The notes: a model not told the origin generated them from the letters alone. Positions 32,505-47,018 are shown, counted from the stretch's first letter. The stretch is DNA of 64,000 bases from Viola odorata (GCA_963691705.1 OY829542.1:54229002-54293001), one strand, 5' to 3'. Numbers and translations: made by a program.

Positions 32505-35500
32505 ATGAGCAGCACTACTACTCTTCCTCAAACCCAGCCCAAGCCTACCCTTTCCGATGCCTGGGATTACAAGGGCCGCCCCGCCGACCCTTCCACCACC
32601 GGTGGCTGGCTGAGCTCAGCCATGATTCTAGGTGACATTAATATACTCTATTATTATTCTTGTTATATAATTATATATCCAATCAACTGAATCGGTTCTC
32701 GACCAGGTGTTGAGGCATGTGAAAGGCTTACAACACTTGGGATTGCGGTGAATTTGGTGACTTATCTGACTGGTGTTATGCATTTGGGCAATGCTACCTC
32801 TGCTAATACTGTCACCAACTTCCTTGGAACTTCTTTCATGCTCTGTTTGCTTGGTGGCTTCATTGCTGACACTTTCCTTGGAAGGTAATTTCATCTACTT
32901 CCCTCCATACCTGATACCTCTTTTTTCTTTAATTTCATTGGAGCACTATCAGCTTTTCCATCCTCGCGACTCGAATTCGATAGCTCCCGATTCATTAATT
33001 GCTGCTCTGTATTTTGCTAATTTCCCCTGTTTCTTTTCTTCTTCTACTTCACAGGTATCTCACCATTGCCATCTTTGCAACAGTTCAAGCAACTGTAAGT
33101 CCACCTATCTCATCACTTCAACTATTAAATTGACAGTTATTTTCTTTTAATAAATTATACTGTAACTTCCTCTTTTGGTCATAAAGGGATGAGTATTTTG
33201 ACTCTTTTTTCTCTCTATATTTATACAATATTAAAAATAAAAATAAATCTCTTGTTGTGAATTGTGATTGGCTCCTCAAATCAGTATTGATTTTGTTTTT
33301 TTCTCTTTCTTTTTGGGTTGAACAGGGTGTGACTGTTTTGACCCTATCCACCGTAATCCCTAGCTTGAGACCACCAAAATGCGACAAGGATGAGGGTTGC
33401 GTCCCTGCAAATGGGACCCAGCTCATGGTTCTCTACTTAGCTCTTTACCTCACCGCCCTCGGCACCGGCGGGTTGAAATCGAGCGTGTCCGGATTTGGGT
33501 CCGACCAGTTCGACGAATCGGACCCGAAAGAGCGGACGCGGATGACCAATTTCTTCAATTGGTTCTTTTTTCTGATAAGCATCGGGTCCCTTTTGGCGGT
33601 GACGGTTCTTGTTTACATTCAAGATAATCTGGGGAGGGAATGGGGTTATGGGATTTGCGCCTGCGCGATCTTGGGTGGGCTGCTTGTGTTCCTTTATGGC
33701 ACAAGACGGTACCGTTTCAGGAAATTGGTGGGTAGCCCGTTGACACAGATTGCGGCGGTGTATGTGGCGGCGTGGAAGAAACGACATTTAGAGGTGCCAT
33801 CGGATCTGACGCTTCTTTACAATGTTGATGACATTGAAGATGGGAACAAGAAGAAGCAGAAGTTGCCTCACAGCAAGCAGTTCCGGTCAGTATATTACTC
33901 TTACCTTATTCTTGTTTTTGGATTAACGCTTTAATTATTATTATTTTATAATTAACTAAATGCTTTAGCTCATTACCACTTGTTAAGTCAAAAGCTCATT
34001 TGATGATGAAATCATTATTGAACTGTTTATAAATTGATTAGCGGTGCTATCAATACTAACATTTTTATTAACATTTTTATTAGTCTTTCTAGAATATTGG
34101 TTTTGAATTTTGTTTTTGTTTTGAAAGAATATAACATTTTACCATTTTTTATTAATATTTATTTAATTTTATTAATTTTCCCTAATTGTTAAGGAAAAAA
34201 AATAAAAGTAGGTTAATCTTAAAAATATAAGCGAACAAAATGTGAAAGAAAAATGATCGTCTTGATGTGTGTATTTTTCTCATAAAGCGTAGGAACATAA
34301 GCATTGATCATTGATTACACATAAGTTAATAAAAGTATTAAAGTGTTAATTTTTGGATTTGTCCAACCAATAATTCCTTTTTAGTTAAACAAAAATAATT
34401 GAAGCCTTGGTCTATATAGTAAACATCTGAACAGAGACTTTTAGCGGTATTAGACCAAACAGAATTATTAACATAACTTGTGGTTTTGGCCTCTACGTCA
34501 TCTTTTCAAGATTAGGATACATTAAAATGAAATGAATGATATGAAAATGACCAAACATTTTTGCCAAAAAAATCATTAGAACTTATCTCTTCCATGGTGT
34601 CATCATTTATGAATGATTAATTCTATACAGTCTGGTCAGTATCCTCCAATCATAGAGCAGAAAGAAATATTTTCCAATCTAAAGTGCAGAATTCAATTCC
34701 TGGCCAAGAAATGGACAACCAATCTTGCTTGCTCAATTGGGGGTCTACATGATTTTTCATTTGCTCAATTTCTAAACGTGTCGTGTTTAGTCTTAACTCT
34801 AAGGTTGTGGCTTTCATAAAGAACCAAAAGAACTACTATAATTTAAACAGGAAAAGAAAAGATATTTGACAAGTAGGTGGTGAGTAATCCTGATCAGCCA
34901 TTAAGTTTGAATCATGTGACTAAATCATAATCGCCAAAAACGAAGACTACTGAAATTTAATCGAAAGTTATTAAAATTTTAGTAAATGTTATTAAAATTT
35001 GATCGAAAGTTACTAGAACTAGTAGCGAATAAGATAGTAGATAGAAATAATAACGATAATATGCCAATGACAACCTCTGCAAGCTGTCTTTAATTATGTG
35101 ATGGGGGGGGCTCCATTAATCGAGATATTAAGTGTAAGGAGCTCCATTTATCAAGATTTGGGGTGTAGGGATCACTTCTAGCAAGATATTTTGAACACTA
35201 GCAGTTAAAAATAGAACTTAGTGCATGATTAAGATAGGTTTCTTGCTAGGATGAGCCAAGAATACTTGCTAGCAAAAAGATTCAAGAATATGCATAGAAA
35301 CTGAACTCAGCTGTCAAATGCATATCGTAGGTCAGGTTCGATCCGCGGTGGGCGAGAAATTAAATTTTTAGGCAACCAAAATAAAAAAGATTCAAGAATA
35401 TTAAAACAGATGGGTTTCTAGCTAAGATTGATTAGCCAAATATACTCAACTTGTTTGATTTCGAGGACAGCTGAAAAAATTGATTTTATATTATGTATGT

Positions 35501-36683
35501 TCTATAGCTAGATAGTAAAATCCAAGTAAAGTATGTGTGTGGCTGTTTTTTCTTAGCCGGCAGTTGTCTGGTTTCTTGTATCCATTCACTAGCTTTGTTT
35601 TTGGAAATTTCATATACTTTATGAACCATATAGTTCAACTAAAGTCTCATCAGCATTGAAATATGGTAATTGGTGTGGAAAAAAAGAGAACAAAAAACTA
35701 ATCTCTGATAAATTATTGTGCCGCACACTGGTCCAGGTCCATGGTTCTTGCAATTTGCATTTTTAGATGTTTTGTCAATTTCTCTCTATGATGTTAACAT
35801 TTGATCTGTTTTATGGTACTGCAGATTCTTGGACAAAGCCGCGATCAGAGATTCCGAAACCGCTCACGCGAACAAGTGGAACTTAGTAACCTTAACTGAT
35901 GTTGAAGAGGTGAAAATGGTGGTTAGAATGTTACCAATTTGGGCTACTACCATCATATTTTGGACAGTCTATGCTCAAATGACAACTTTTTCAGTGTCAC
36001 AAGCAACCACCATGGACCGTCACATTGGCAAATCTTTCCAAATCCCTGGAGCATCCTTGACAGCCTTCTTTGTTATCAGCATTCTCCTGACTGTGCCTGT
36101 TTACGACAGGGTCATCGTTCCGATCACACGAAAGGTCCTCAAGAACCCTCATGGCATGACCCCCTTGCAACGCATCGGTGTTGGCCTAGTCCTCTCTATC
36201 ATTGCAATGGTAGCAGCAGCTCTCACTGAATTGAAGAGGCTGCGCACTGCGGAATCGCACGGTTTAACTGATGACCCGAAGGCAGAAATCCCACTGACTG
36301 TGTTCTGGCTAGTTCCACAATTTTTCATTGTTGGGGCAGGGGAAGCGTTTACGTATATCGGGCAGCTTGATTTCTTCCTAAGAGAATGCCCGAAAGGAAT
36401 GAAGACCATGAGCACAGGTTTGTTCTTGAGCACCCTTTCGTTAGGGTTTTTCGTCAGCTCGTTACTGGTTAGTATAGTGCACAATGTGACCAAGACGCAT
36501 CCATGGTTTACTGATAACATAAACAAAGGAAGGCTCTACAATTTCTATTGGTTGCTGGCGCTCTTGAGTGTGGTGAATTTTGTGGTGTTTTTGGTATGTT
36601 CTAAGTGGTATGTGTACAAGGAGAAGAGGCTTGCGGATGAGGGAATTGAATTGGAAGATATGGATGAGCCAACTTTCCATTGA
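32505..36683 (+). CDS. NPF6: NRT1/PTR family transporter, NPF6 clade (NRT1.1/NRT1.3-like)
   Basis: Five exons: 32505-32631, 32707-32884, 33055-33094, 33326-33885 and 35825-36683. All introns are GT-AG and join in phase to 587 residues, close to the ~590 of Arabidopsis NRT1.1. It is a 12-helix proton-coupled major-facilitator transporter of the plasma membrane, expected to carry nitrate or chloride. Visible hallmarks are the proton-coupling ExxER motif VEACER (residues 44-49), NLVTYLTGVMHLGNA, FLGRYLTIAIF with Thr105 at the position of the regulated Thr101 of NRT1.1, SGFGSDQFDE, LDKAAIRD, FFLRECPKGMK and FSKWYVYKEKRLA-like CSKWYVYKEKRLA. At Tyr351 (FWTVYAQMTTF) it lacks the histidine (His356) that binds nitrate in NRT1.1; Tyr here is known from maize NPF6.4, which prefers chloride. 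The clade is firm; the exact orthologue is not. Intron 4 is long (1939 bp). It is convergent with the ORP gene. Confidence 0.93.
33886..35824 (+). other. Intron 4 of the NPF6 gene
   Basis: 1939 bp, much longer than the other three introns (75, 170 and 231 bp). AT-rich, with no ORF of note. A GGTTCGATCC string at about 35336 resembles a tRNA/SINE B box in isolation. Near 35104 and 35148 two GAGC/GCTCCATT-containing segments repeat imperfectly. No complete element with ends could be defined. Confidence 0.6.
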
Positions 36684-39600
36684 GAAAAAGGGTTTTCAAT
36701 GTACACTTTTTTGGGTTTCTTTTAAGTCACAACTCCTTTGCTTTTGTTGGTGACAAGTTTTTTCTTTCTTTTTTTAACCTTTGCTTTGAATACAGAGCTT
36801 GTTGATAATAAGTGTGTGAAAAGAAAAGTTTGTATGTACAAAATGCTCCGAAAAGCAAGAGCAAAGTTTGATGAAAATGTTAAACTTTGTCCATGCCATA
36901 ACATGCATGCAGTTCAAAATTATGAAATGTATATCCAGTTGTGTAATCAAATTTGTCACCTTTTCATGTACTCGCTCTCTCCGTTTCACAACACTTGGTT
37001 AATGTTTCAAAATAACATTACCCTAATATTTTTTATAAATACAAAATTCTCTAATTTTAGAAAAAATAGGATGAGAGTGTCAATTGGGACATATTAAAAC
37101 AAACATAAGGGTACTATTTGAAACACTGATGATGCGAGGACTATTTGAGATTTTTTTACAAACGCGTGCGGCCAAAACTGTATTATTATTATTATTATTA
37201 TTCAACTTAAAGTTCATGTGACGCAAAATGTGCTTATCTAATTAAAAGAAAAAGTGACGCAAAATCAAATCAAGCAAAAGAATTAAAAGTCATTGTTTTA
37301 TATTAAGGATAAATTATTTTATATTTTATATTTTACAATCGTCACAAAAATTAATTTTTAGATCTGTTACTCTTTTCATTTTTCACGCTTAAACGTAAAA
37401 ATTATAACTTTACGGTTTCAAATAAATTTACTTCTTTGGCCACAATTATATTCCATGGGTGAAGATTTAGACCAATAAAAATCTTTTGTATTCTTTCTGG
37501 GTTTCAAGCAGATGATACATTAGTTGGAGGATCAGATCAAATCAAATCGAAAGGGTATGAAATAATATGATCAAGCGCAAGATCCAATAAGTCAATGTAA
37601 CCCATATGAAGAATTAATCTCCATTACACATTAGGATTCCTTGTCATTTGCTGATATTGTCGCAGTCCTGGACGACAACTTTGTCTACTGCATGCTAACT
37701 GATAAGAAACTTAATTACTCAGAAGAAGAAAAATAGGACAATTCGCGTCTGTCTCTCTGTCTTTTCTCAATGATTTTCCAAGTGGGTAATAATTTAGATT
37801 TTAGAGCATTATTATTAAGTAATATTCTATATATATGTTGACTAGAAGCAGCTAACCGTGCAATTATTCCATGTTTTTCGTGACAGCAATCGATGGATGT
37901 GACCAATTAAAATTATTTCTCAAAGATAGATCCAAATAAATAATATTGGCTCTGTAATATGTTGTTTCTCCACGTAGAAAAATCAAAAAAGAGTAAAAAT
38001 TAAAATAAGAATACAATTATACATGCATCAATATTTTTCTCTGTTTTCCAAATCATGAATGTGTAACATTAAATTCAAGCGGTAAAAAAAAATTCCATTC
38101 TTGATTTATGTTTCATATTTGAATTTAAAGATTTTTTTATTAAGAGAATCAAATAATATTTTTTCTTACTTTTCTTAGTGTGGTCCGAACCCAAAAGCCA
38201 AAATGCAGTTCACGCTCCCCTTTTTTTTTTCTCCTCAATCTACTCTCTAGTCCATGACCCTGCCCTATATCTTAGAACCGCGTCGTACCTTAGTTGCCAA
38301 AGTATGGGCCAAACCCGATCCAGTTACTTATTTTCTACATTTTACTACTCAAACAATTTGTATGATGCTATTTTCCAACCTTAAATTACTATTTCTATAC
38401 TCTTCATACATATATGTTATAAGATATAAAAAATGGCTAACAGTAAATTTTTATTATTAATTGTTATTACAATAGGAGGAATTTAACGATGTAAGAATAT
38501 AAGATACAATTGGAGTATCATTATCATCTTACCGGTATGTATGCGAGTTGCCCGTGTTTGCATATTGCAGGTGGAGAGAAGGTGAGCCCGTCCCTCCATC
38601 CCCGCCTCCACACATGCAGTATGAAATTTAATATGCTGGATCTGCAACTGTTTATTTTATTAAACAGGTGAATATCAAACGACTAATAAACACGAGCTCA
38701 ATTGTTTATTGGTTTAAGTTTCTTACCTGGGCTCATCTATTGTAATGTTTTTCGTTTCAATGAAACTTAAAATTAAAAAATTAAAAACATGAGAATAGGA
38801 AATTAAACATGAAAAATCAAAATTCTCTTCAACTAAGCTCTTTTGATTACAAGTTTCATCAAGTAACCAGGAATTGCAGAAAAAAAGTACAAAGATATTT
38901 TTCAACTAATAATAAAGTAGAATTATAGTAATGACAATTGAAGGGTAGCCTTTGGTCCAAGATAAACAAGGAGCGCAATTCTCTGTTTTATAATAGTAGC
39001 AGCAAGTATAGTTAGGTTAGCACAAAATGTTGGCAATGTTTTGAATGAGGAGGGTACTGAATAACACATTTCCTCTTTTTTTCCTTTTATTCCTAACACG
39101 ACTACAAATAAAATTATCAAAGTGAAATTGTCAACCAATAATGGCCAGCAAGCAGCATATTCAACAAATGAGAACCTACTACACAAATAGTAAGCCATAG
39201 CACCAAAATGCTGCTACATGGGAAAATCAGGCTCTATCCTCTCTATCCATATCTATAAACTCAAAAGTAAGTTCTTTACTCCAATGTTTCCAAGAGAAGA
39301 ACTTAGCCACCCGTCGACTAGAAACATTTTGGCAGGTGGCTAGAGCATATCGTCTCAAGCAGCCGCAAGACAACAGACCTTTCTGCGCATAGTATTGCTC
39401 CGTATTGGAGACGAACCTTTCTGCATTGTTAGGAAAGCATGTAATCAGGTCAAATAGAAGAAAGAATATAGTGACCAGTTACAGAGTTTAATCACAACTT
39501 CAATCACAAGAAAGTTGGGAAATAAAACCACTGTCATGTTTGATGCGAGTTCTAGTCCATCTAAGGTTCTGTTTCATATTTGTGTATACCAGAGAAGTGA

Positions 39601-39753
39601 AATATTTCTATCCTCGTGCATGCATACTTCAAAATCTCATTTCATAATAAATAATGAGGTGACAATATAGCAAGTTTACAATTACATAGATGAGACATTT
39701 GAATTAAGCCATACATGTGTAGTATTCCAGAAGAGTGCGCACCTGCGGTAAAG
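36684..39753. other. Region between the convergent NPF6 and ORP genes
   Basis: It holds the 3' untranslated parts of both genes. A microsatellite of ATT units lies at 37181-37202. A possible single MITE end (TACTCGCTCTCTCCG) at about 36969 has no partner. Short ORFs at 38178-38460 and 38923-39198 show no family features. Confidence 0.55.
37181..37202. repeat. (ATT)n microsatellite
   Basis: About seven uninterrupted trinucleotide units of TAT/ATT. Confidence 0.85.
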
Positions 39754-42700
39754 TCAAGACCCTTCAGATGATCCAACTAGGTCCTGGTTAAATTCACTAA
39801 AAATATTTGGACAACCATCCCAATTCCCATTCTTGCGTGCTTCCCAATACCCACCAACAAAGCGGAAAGTCCCATCTTCGCCATCTTTCTGGAACCATCT
39901 GGGTTTCCATCCATGTTCTTGTAATTGCCTTGACTGTAAAAGAAAGCCATTAAAAATGGGTGCAAAAAATTCAATTTAGAACTAGATAAATAAGCAGTTA
40001 TAGAATCAAGCACCATCTAAGTTTCAGAAAAAAGATAAAGGTCAGCTAAAATCAGATTATAGAACAGAGGCTGATTCTCCAAATTCATCAGGAATAAATA
40101 AGCTCATGATCACAAGAAAAATACGTTATCCTACATCATTCATGCAAATCTTCACTCCTCTAATAGAAAATCTAATAGTAACATCATCAATATTACGATT
40201 GAAATATATATTGTTACTTAACATGAAATACATCTTCACAAGTGCGAGAGTAGGGGAAAACACAGTTGTAAGGTATACCATTCTCTGCCTCTTCTCCAAC
40301 CGTTGTTTCTCTGCATTTGCCTTCTCATATTCTCCATTCTCCAAATGCCGCTGATCAGGTCTAAGCCTGGAATCCGTGAGTGGTAGTTTCTCCTTAATCC
40401 GTGATCAAATACCCGGAATCAGACACAACTATAAAAAACAATTAGATATGCAGAAGACGAAATGAGAATGCACACTGGGAATTGATGAATGCATCCTGTC
40501 TACCTGTAATCCTGGTGTTAATTCGTTTAGAGTGATAGCAAATGATGTTAAATTGTATCGAGTGAGATTAGCAGGTGGGTTTGTTCTTTTCCAAAGCAAG
40601 GTGGCATTTGATGAGGGTCTGCAATCCTTTGGCTTGCCAGACGCATCACAATAATTATAGTACATGCTGTCATCCCATTTCCCAAATACCGTGGCAACCT
40701 TTTTTCCAGTAACATCTTCAACACATCCATGAACCTGAGTAGATGAAAGATACATAGTAACAAATAAAATACTGGAAAATAGATCATAAACTGTAGACTA
40801 ACAGAACCAGAGGCATCAAGATTGTAAAATGCACTTAACTAGCTCATGAACTTAAAATATTTTCCGCAATGAGCTACAAGCAAGGTGCTTTGCCAAAAAT
40901 GGGATTACAAACCTGGTGAGGATTTCGGTCAAGTATAGATTGTTCCTTAAACTTGAGTTTGCATGAATATTGTTGATTTCCCTTTATATGCATGGTCCCA
41001 TGGTGATCGCAATAGATTTTACCAAGGATAAGATTGTAAATTGAAGTTGTAACCTAACAAATAACCAAACTAGATTTAGCTCATATGCATCAGGCAAAAG
41101 AAGTCACAGTTTTTTTGTTATAAAAAAATTGTGATATTAATTGCAAAAGACAGTCCTGGAAGAAAGAGTTGCACCTTGCTCCACTGAAATGATTCACCGT
41201 CATCAAATTCCAGAGTAAGGACTCCGACAGGGTCAAGCGCTATAGACCGTCCCCAAAATTTTGTGCGGAGGTTGCTATCACCCCAGAATTTCCACCCTCT
41301 ACCTTCAGAGTGGCAGGCAATCACAGTTGGATGATGACTAACCTGTTTCAACTCAAAATTATTAATGCAATGCACTGAGGATGAAGCATTAACAAAAAGT
41401 TTCATTCCTTTAAGTAAACTTTAAAATTCTGCAACCACAAGCTGATCTTTAACACTAAAGAACATTTCAATATCAATAGAATTTTAACTAAATGCCAACA
41501 TGGAGAATGTCTTCTGCCTCTGCTTGCACGGAGGTTCGAATAGTGCAGGGTAGTGTCTTTCACCCCACTGATCACAAATGATGGGCAGAAAGCTGACAAG
41601 GGTTTATAAGTTGAGCAGTTTGATTCAACTTATCACCAGAGGTGGTGCAGCACCTTTATCTTTCAAAAATAACATGGAGGAATCAGACCCAGTCATGTTT
41701 TACTCACTTTTTCATTTATTAGACTGCCAGAAATTTCTATGAATTTTCTAGCATTATTCAGTATGGAAGTTCTTCTAACCACATCCAAAATACCACCCTT
41801 TCTCAATTTAAGTTCCAAAAATGTTTCCAGCCATCATATTATTTGGTGAATATAGAGTAATCACATACCTTTTCAGAGAAGAAGCGGACTCCTTTATCTG
41901 GATAATCAGCCTCATAAGTTTCTCCTAGCAAAGGATTGAAAGGTTTACAGTGCCGGCCTTCTGAAGAAGCATATCCAGAGACAGCAAAAGCCGCAACATA
42001 GAGGATCCTCAAGAGACTATTGCCCTACACAGTAAGAGAGTCAAAATCGATTATAATACTAATGATTGTGCAGTAACAGAAGATGGCCATCAGTTTTAGA
42101 AATCTACAGAGCAATGACGTGAGTCAAATTCTTCCCTGTTATTGTTACATGTTCATCCTCAATTATAGAGCTTAATTACTATTGAAGGCTGCCTACAACT
42201 ACTAGGCCAAAAATAAATATTTAGTCAGCCTCAATGGTTTTTAGGAATTTGCTTTTAGTTTTTGAGTATTTAGAATCTATGGTTGGTACATGAGCTATAT
42301 TACGTCTTCTCATAGGACCTAGAATGTGAGCCCATTTAATAGTAAGGAAACATAAAAATAGGACAAACTGTTGACATCCTTAAATGCCCCAGTCCTTCTT
42401 AAATATTTGAAGTACCACTATATTAGTAGCACACATCTTAAGGAATGTTGTGTACGAGTGAAGACATAGACATAGCAGAGCATCCAAAGGTAGCAATAGA
42501 TCTATAATGGTCTTACTTCTTTTCCAGCTTCATAGGCTCTATCCAAAAGGTAGGAATACTCCAAGTCCTCGAAGCATTTCTGAAGAGACGATATTGGCTC
42601 ATTAAAGTAAACAGGGAGGCAAACTCGTGTGAGATCCTTCCCAACATTGTCTTTGATCATAGACCAAAGACTAACCCCTTTTTCTTTCTCAACAGGGTCA

Positions 42701-45700
42701 GGGAGCTTTTTACGCCTTTCAATATGCGGGTATGCTGAATGACAAGCTTGCTTCTCAGGATGCATTTTATCTTCATGATCTAATTGATTGGATTCTGTAA
42801 CTTCAATTATTGACCCACGATTAGGAGTTAGTTCGGTGAAATATTCTTTCGTGTCATAAAAGGAAGTTCCATCTTCATCTGACACCTCTTCAAGCTCTTG
42901 TTTCTCAATATCATCAGAAGATTCAGTAGTGCTACACTCTGAAATCCACAAGAAGACAATCGGAATAAGAGTTACTTGGCAAGAAGCCACTGAAATCATA
43001 TTAATAGATGCATCTGGTTAAAGGAGGCATTAATAGCGCACACATACTACAGTAATACCAATAAAGTATGGCTCAGAAATTCATTTGATAATCAAATGCC
43101 ATTTTCTAATAACTACAATTAAATAAACCATAAAATTTGAAGGTTTTCTAATTTAATTAAAAAGAATCAGTCGTCATATCCTTTATGAATTGTTTGAAGC
43201 CTGAATAAACATAACCTTCAGTTTTTACCATGCAACCAAAGAAAAAGGTAGCAAAACTTCATGTATTCAAAATAATGAAAAAATTGCAAGAGCAAGCATC
43301 TATGTAAATATTTTGAAGTACAATATGATAATACCACTATATTTTCCACGGCCTAAACCAGAAAACTCATGCTTGGTCAACTGATATTCACTATCAGGAA
43401 TTCCAGACACGTCAGCTTCAATATTAGCTGCCTACAAAAGCAAAATAAAGGTTCATGACGAACAAATTAGAGAGAAGTAATATGCAGACACAAAATGCAC
43501 CTTATAAAAGAAAGTACTAAATGCAGCGAATATTATCAAGAAATCTAAGGATTAAAAACCAATGGTATTAATGAAACAGGGAGAGTTAACTATTGCGCCC
43601 TGCAGACCATTCATCCTAACTTCATATCATGTTCTATATTACTTGCAAAATCACCATTAAAATCTTCCATCAGTGACAGCTCTTCACATTATACATTTCT
43701 TTCCTCAGTAACGGCTCTTCATTATATACATTTGTGAAGTTTTGCTTTAATTAAATTAGAAACAAAGGTGCCGAAGTGATCCATTCCGTCCATCACACAG
43801 CATTCACACCTTTGTAAGTATGTATGATAAGCACCCCAAAAAAAGAACCACTGGAAACAGAATCAACCTTCTGGTAGACATCTTTTTCAGTTTCCACCAA
43901 GCAAGTCTACTATTTTCAACTCCACTTTCACTCCCTCACATAACTGAAGTTAAATACGTGTCTTCAAACAATTTAAAATGGATAACAGAAACTGATAATA
44001 ATTCCCTCATTCCTATGCATTTGTAAAAAGTTTTGTTTTATGGGAAAGATTTTGAACCAGTTCCCACTAGAGCACAGTCACTTAAATTTATCTTCTCATC
44101 CTCCAAACATATTCATGTGTGACTTATACTAAGATCAGATTCACTACATGTTTTAGGGTTACAGCTAATTTATTTTCATTTTTTGGCATAGATAAAAATT
44201 GCAAGTCAAGCGAGTCGGACTTTAAGCCTAACCCTTCCCTACTTTGCAGAAAGTAAGAAAGAAAAAGATTAGATCATTGACAAAACTTATTACCTCCAAC
44301 TGCCTTAATGTATCTTGCAAATTTGATCGCTCATCACAAAGAACTTTCAGTTGATCTTGTATTTCAGAAAACTCGGACAGCATAATCTGTTCACAATCCT
44401 TGACAAGGTTCTCATTGATTCCCTCTTCCAACAAGAGCTTCTTAAGCCTTTCAGTTGAGATAGACAAATCTGTTGGTGTAAGGGAGAGACTATCATTCAG
44501 TGATCTTGATTGATAAAGACCCCTAGTGGAGGCCAAAGCTTGTATCCAAGCAACTCTATCTCTTCTCGAATCAGTTCTTAAATGAAGAGTCTTTGTTGCT
44601 GTGAATATATAAAATCGCCTGTCATCGGATTTACTCTCACGAAATGACGAGATCTGCACTAAGAATTAACAAAAACTCAGAAAATAGCACACATGCAATT
44701 CCAAAAGAAAATGGTACCACGACATTGTACACCAAAATAATCAATGGCATCTTAACAACTAACATGCACAAAAGAAGTTCTGAAGGTTCATCGCGACATG
44801 GAGCAGATACCACAAACAAGATGGGTAACATACAAACTTCTACAGTTAAAACAAAAATAAAGTCAAACCCAGAAAAGAAAATCATACCTAAGTAACAAGA
44901 AAAAACCCTTAATCCAAAGGGTAGCGAACTACTGAAGCTAGTGGCTACGAGATAACAAAATCCCAGCTGTAAAACTAAAAACCCATAACCCGGAAAGCAC
45001 CACTACAACAGCCCCACAATGCTTACCTTTATCACTATCCAAAAAGTGCACGAGCCTGCAGGTAGCGTTGAGACTTGAGAGCTTATAGGTGAGAAAGGAT
45101 AATGCTTAAAATAATGACCCAAATTGGATATGCTCGAATTAAAATGGTCAGTGGGAAATATCCTCTCCTTTGCTTTCCAGTTTCAAGAAACTGTATTTAA
45201 AAAGGGGGAAAAAGAGAGGAAAAGACCACACTCACACATCAATGGCACCACTCAGAAATATCGCCTGACCCAGAAACAATATATTTGTTTACAACAAACA
45301 GAAGTTTTTCCTACCTATTATACATTAAAGCCCAATCACACCCAAAAAAGGTCCATAAAAGACCACAAGCATAGCAGCAAACAAGAACCACAATCATATA
45401 TTCACCCGGCACATCGTCCCCGCAGCTCAAGTAAAGAACCCAGATTGAGGGAAAAAAGATAAGAAAAGAAAGGAAAAGGTACAACTACCACAATTCTACT
45501 TTGTTCAAAAACCTAACGGAGTGAAAGAAAAGAGAAGAAAAAACAGTAGGGTAGTAGTAGAGTACACTCGCAAGTTGACAAGTATTCAACTTTAAAGTTG
45601 GATTGGATGAGAATCTGAGAAAAATAAGTGTTGAAGCAAGAGCGTCAATAAAAATAAGATAATCAGAGAAGAGGAGCAGAGCAAAAGATCATTTTGATGA

Positions 45701-46704
45701 TACTCTGATCTGGAAAATGTAATTGATCCGGCCACCCATTCCTCATCCGTTTCATTAATTGGTGCATTCAATACCATAATGTGACCACCAGAGCTGAACT
45801 TTTCTTACACCTACACCGTACCCTATCATAGCCACACCACAAAAACCCACCTGTTGATGTGACCCACTACACACTAACACTTAGTTTAAACTGTAAAATA
45901 AAAAAATCCAAAATATACAAATTACAGGCAAAAACTCGTAGAATAATAATAAAAGACTCTTAAAATATACAGTAACCGGAAACTCTTGCAGAATCACAGA
46001 TCATCCACGATAAACAACACAAAAATCCAGGGTTATTACACCCAAACACGCACTATTTCTGTTTTCTCGCTCAGTTACCGATGCCTCCTCTCTCCTCTTT
46101 TTTTACACATAACAAACACAAGATTCAAAGCTTAAAATTGACAATTATTTTCTGAAAAGGAAATAAATCAAAAGAGCCAGAAATGGAACGAAGAAAGCAT
46201 AACACAAATTTTGTAAAATCGAATTTACCTATATAGGAAGAACATCTATATATTCGGCATTTTGTTTTCTATATCCTAAAATTTTATACTGATTGTAAAT
46301 TCAATTTTGTGTACCTTCAACTGCACAATGCCTACGGTTTTGTGATGTTTCCGTCTACTTGCGCTGTCCATTCTGGTTAGCCGACTGGATGAGATATCTC
46401 CGATCACCCTGATGTCATCGCTTGGCGCTAACATGTTCAGATTCTCCGGCCGCCGAATCTTCGAGTAGGATAGAACGCAGTTTCTCAGCAAGAACCACCG
46501 TGATCTCCACCCTTTCCCGTAATTCGTCCACTTATAAAGCACTCCAGCAACCGTAGTGTCCGATCTTGCCGGCTGCAGCGCGGCATTGCCGTCAGATCCG
46601 CCGGAAAACCCCGCCGGCAAAGATCTAACTCGACTCAATCTCATGTCCGGTGACTGGTCCCCGATTCCTGGACTCTCTAACGAAATACAGCAGAGCGGAT
46701 GCAT
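39754..46704 (-). CDS. ORP1-like: Oxysterol-binding protein-related protein, ORP1 class (PH + ORD)
   Basis: Ten exons on the - strand: 46315-46704, 44294-44653, 43335-43431, 42517-42938, 41869-42024, 41175-41342, 40913-41053, 40504-40734, 40279-40392 and 39754-39933. They join in phase to 752 residues. The start MHPLCC matches plant ORP1 proteins; an in-frame ATG five codons upstream (46719) is an alternative. Domains: PH domain about residues 53-174 ([18 protein letters not shown] to [12 protein letters not shown]), which binds phosphoinositides; a predicted coiled coil about 195-250; an acidic linker; and the sterol/lipid-transfer ORD from about 375, with the OSBP signature EKVSHHP at 474-480 and [12 protein letters not shown] just before. 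The C-terminus is the conserved [11 protein letters not shown] tail. It is expected to move sterols or PI4P between membranes at ER contact sites. No disruption is seen. Intron 1 (1661 bp) splits the PH domain. Confidence 0.93.
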
Positions 46705-46811
46705 TTCCTTTACCCTCATTTTGGCGTAATTAATTAATAATTACCAAATAAACTGGAAACTACCAATTCCTTTCCCGCATCAGATACGTTTGACACACAT
46801 CAACACTACAC

Positions 46812-47018
46812 CTACCGCCTGCGAAAATCAACGAAAAACAAAAGGAAGAAGAAACTCCTCTCAGCATCAAAACGACAATAAGGGAAAAACGAAACGCATT
46901 TGACCATAGATTTTCCACTGCTTCTACCTACCCAAGCAGGGAGACGGAGATGGAGGCTGATGTAGAAGACAAAAAAAAGAGTAAAATAAAACAAAAAATG
47001 GAATAAATAAAACCTCAC
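46812..47018 (-). other. Possible upstream ORF in the ORP leader
   Basis: A 68-codon ORF starts about 35 bp below the TATA-like site and ends 107 bp before the ORP start. It is Phe/Leu-rich and shows no family. If transcribed in the leader it could lower translation of the main ORF; this is inference only. Confidence 0.3.

Noticed and set aside
36967..37140. MITE starting TACTCGCTCTCTCCGTTTC
   Set aside because: No matching inverted partner within 400 bp.
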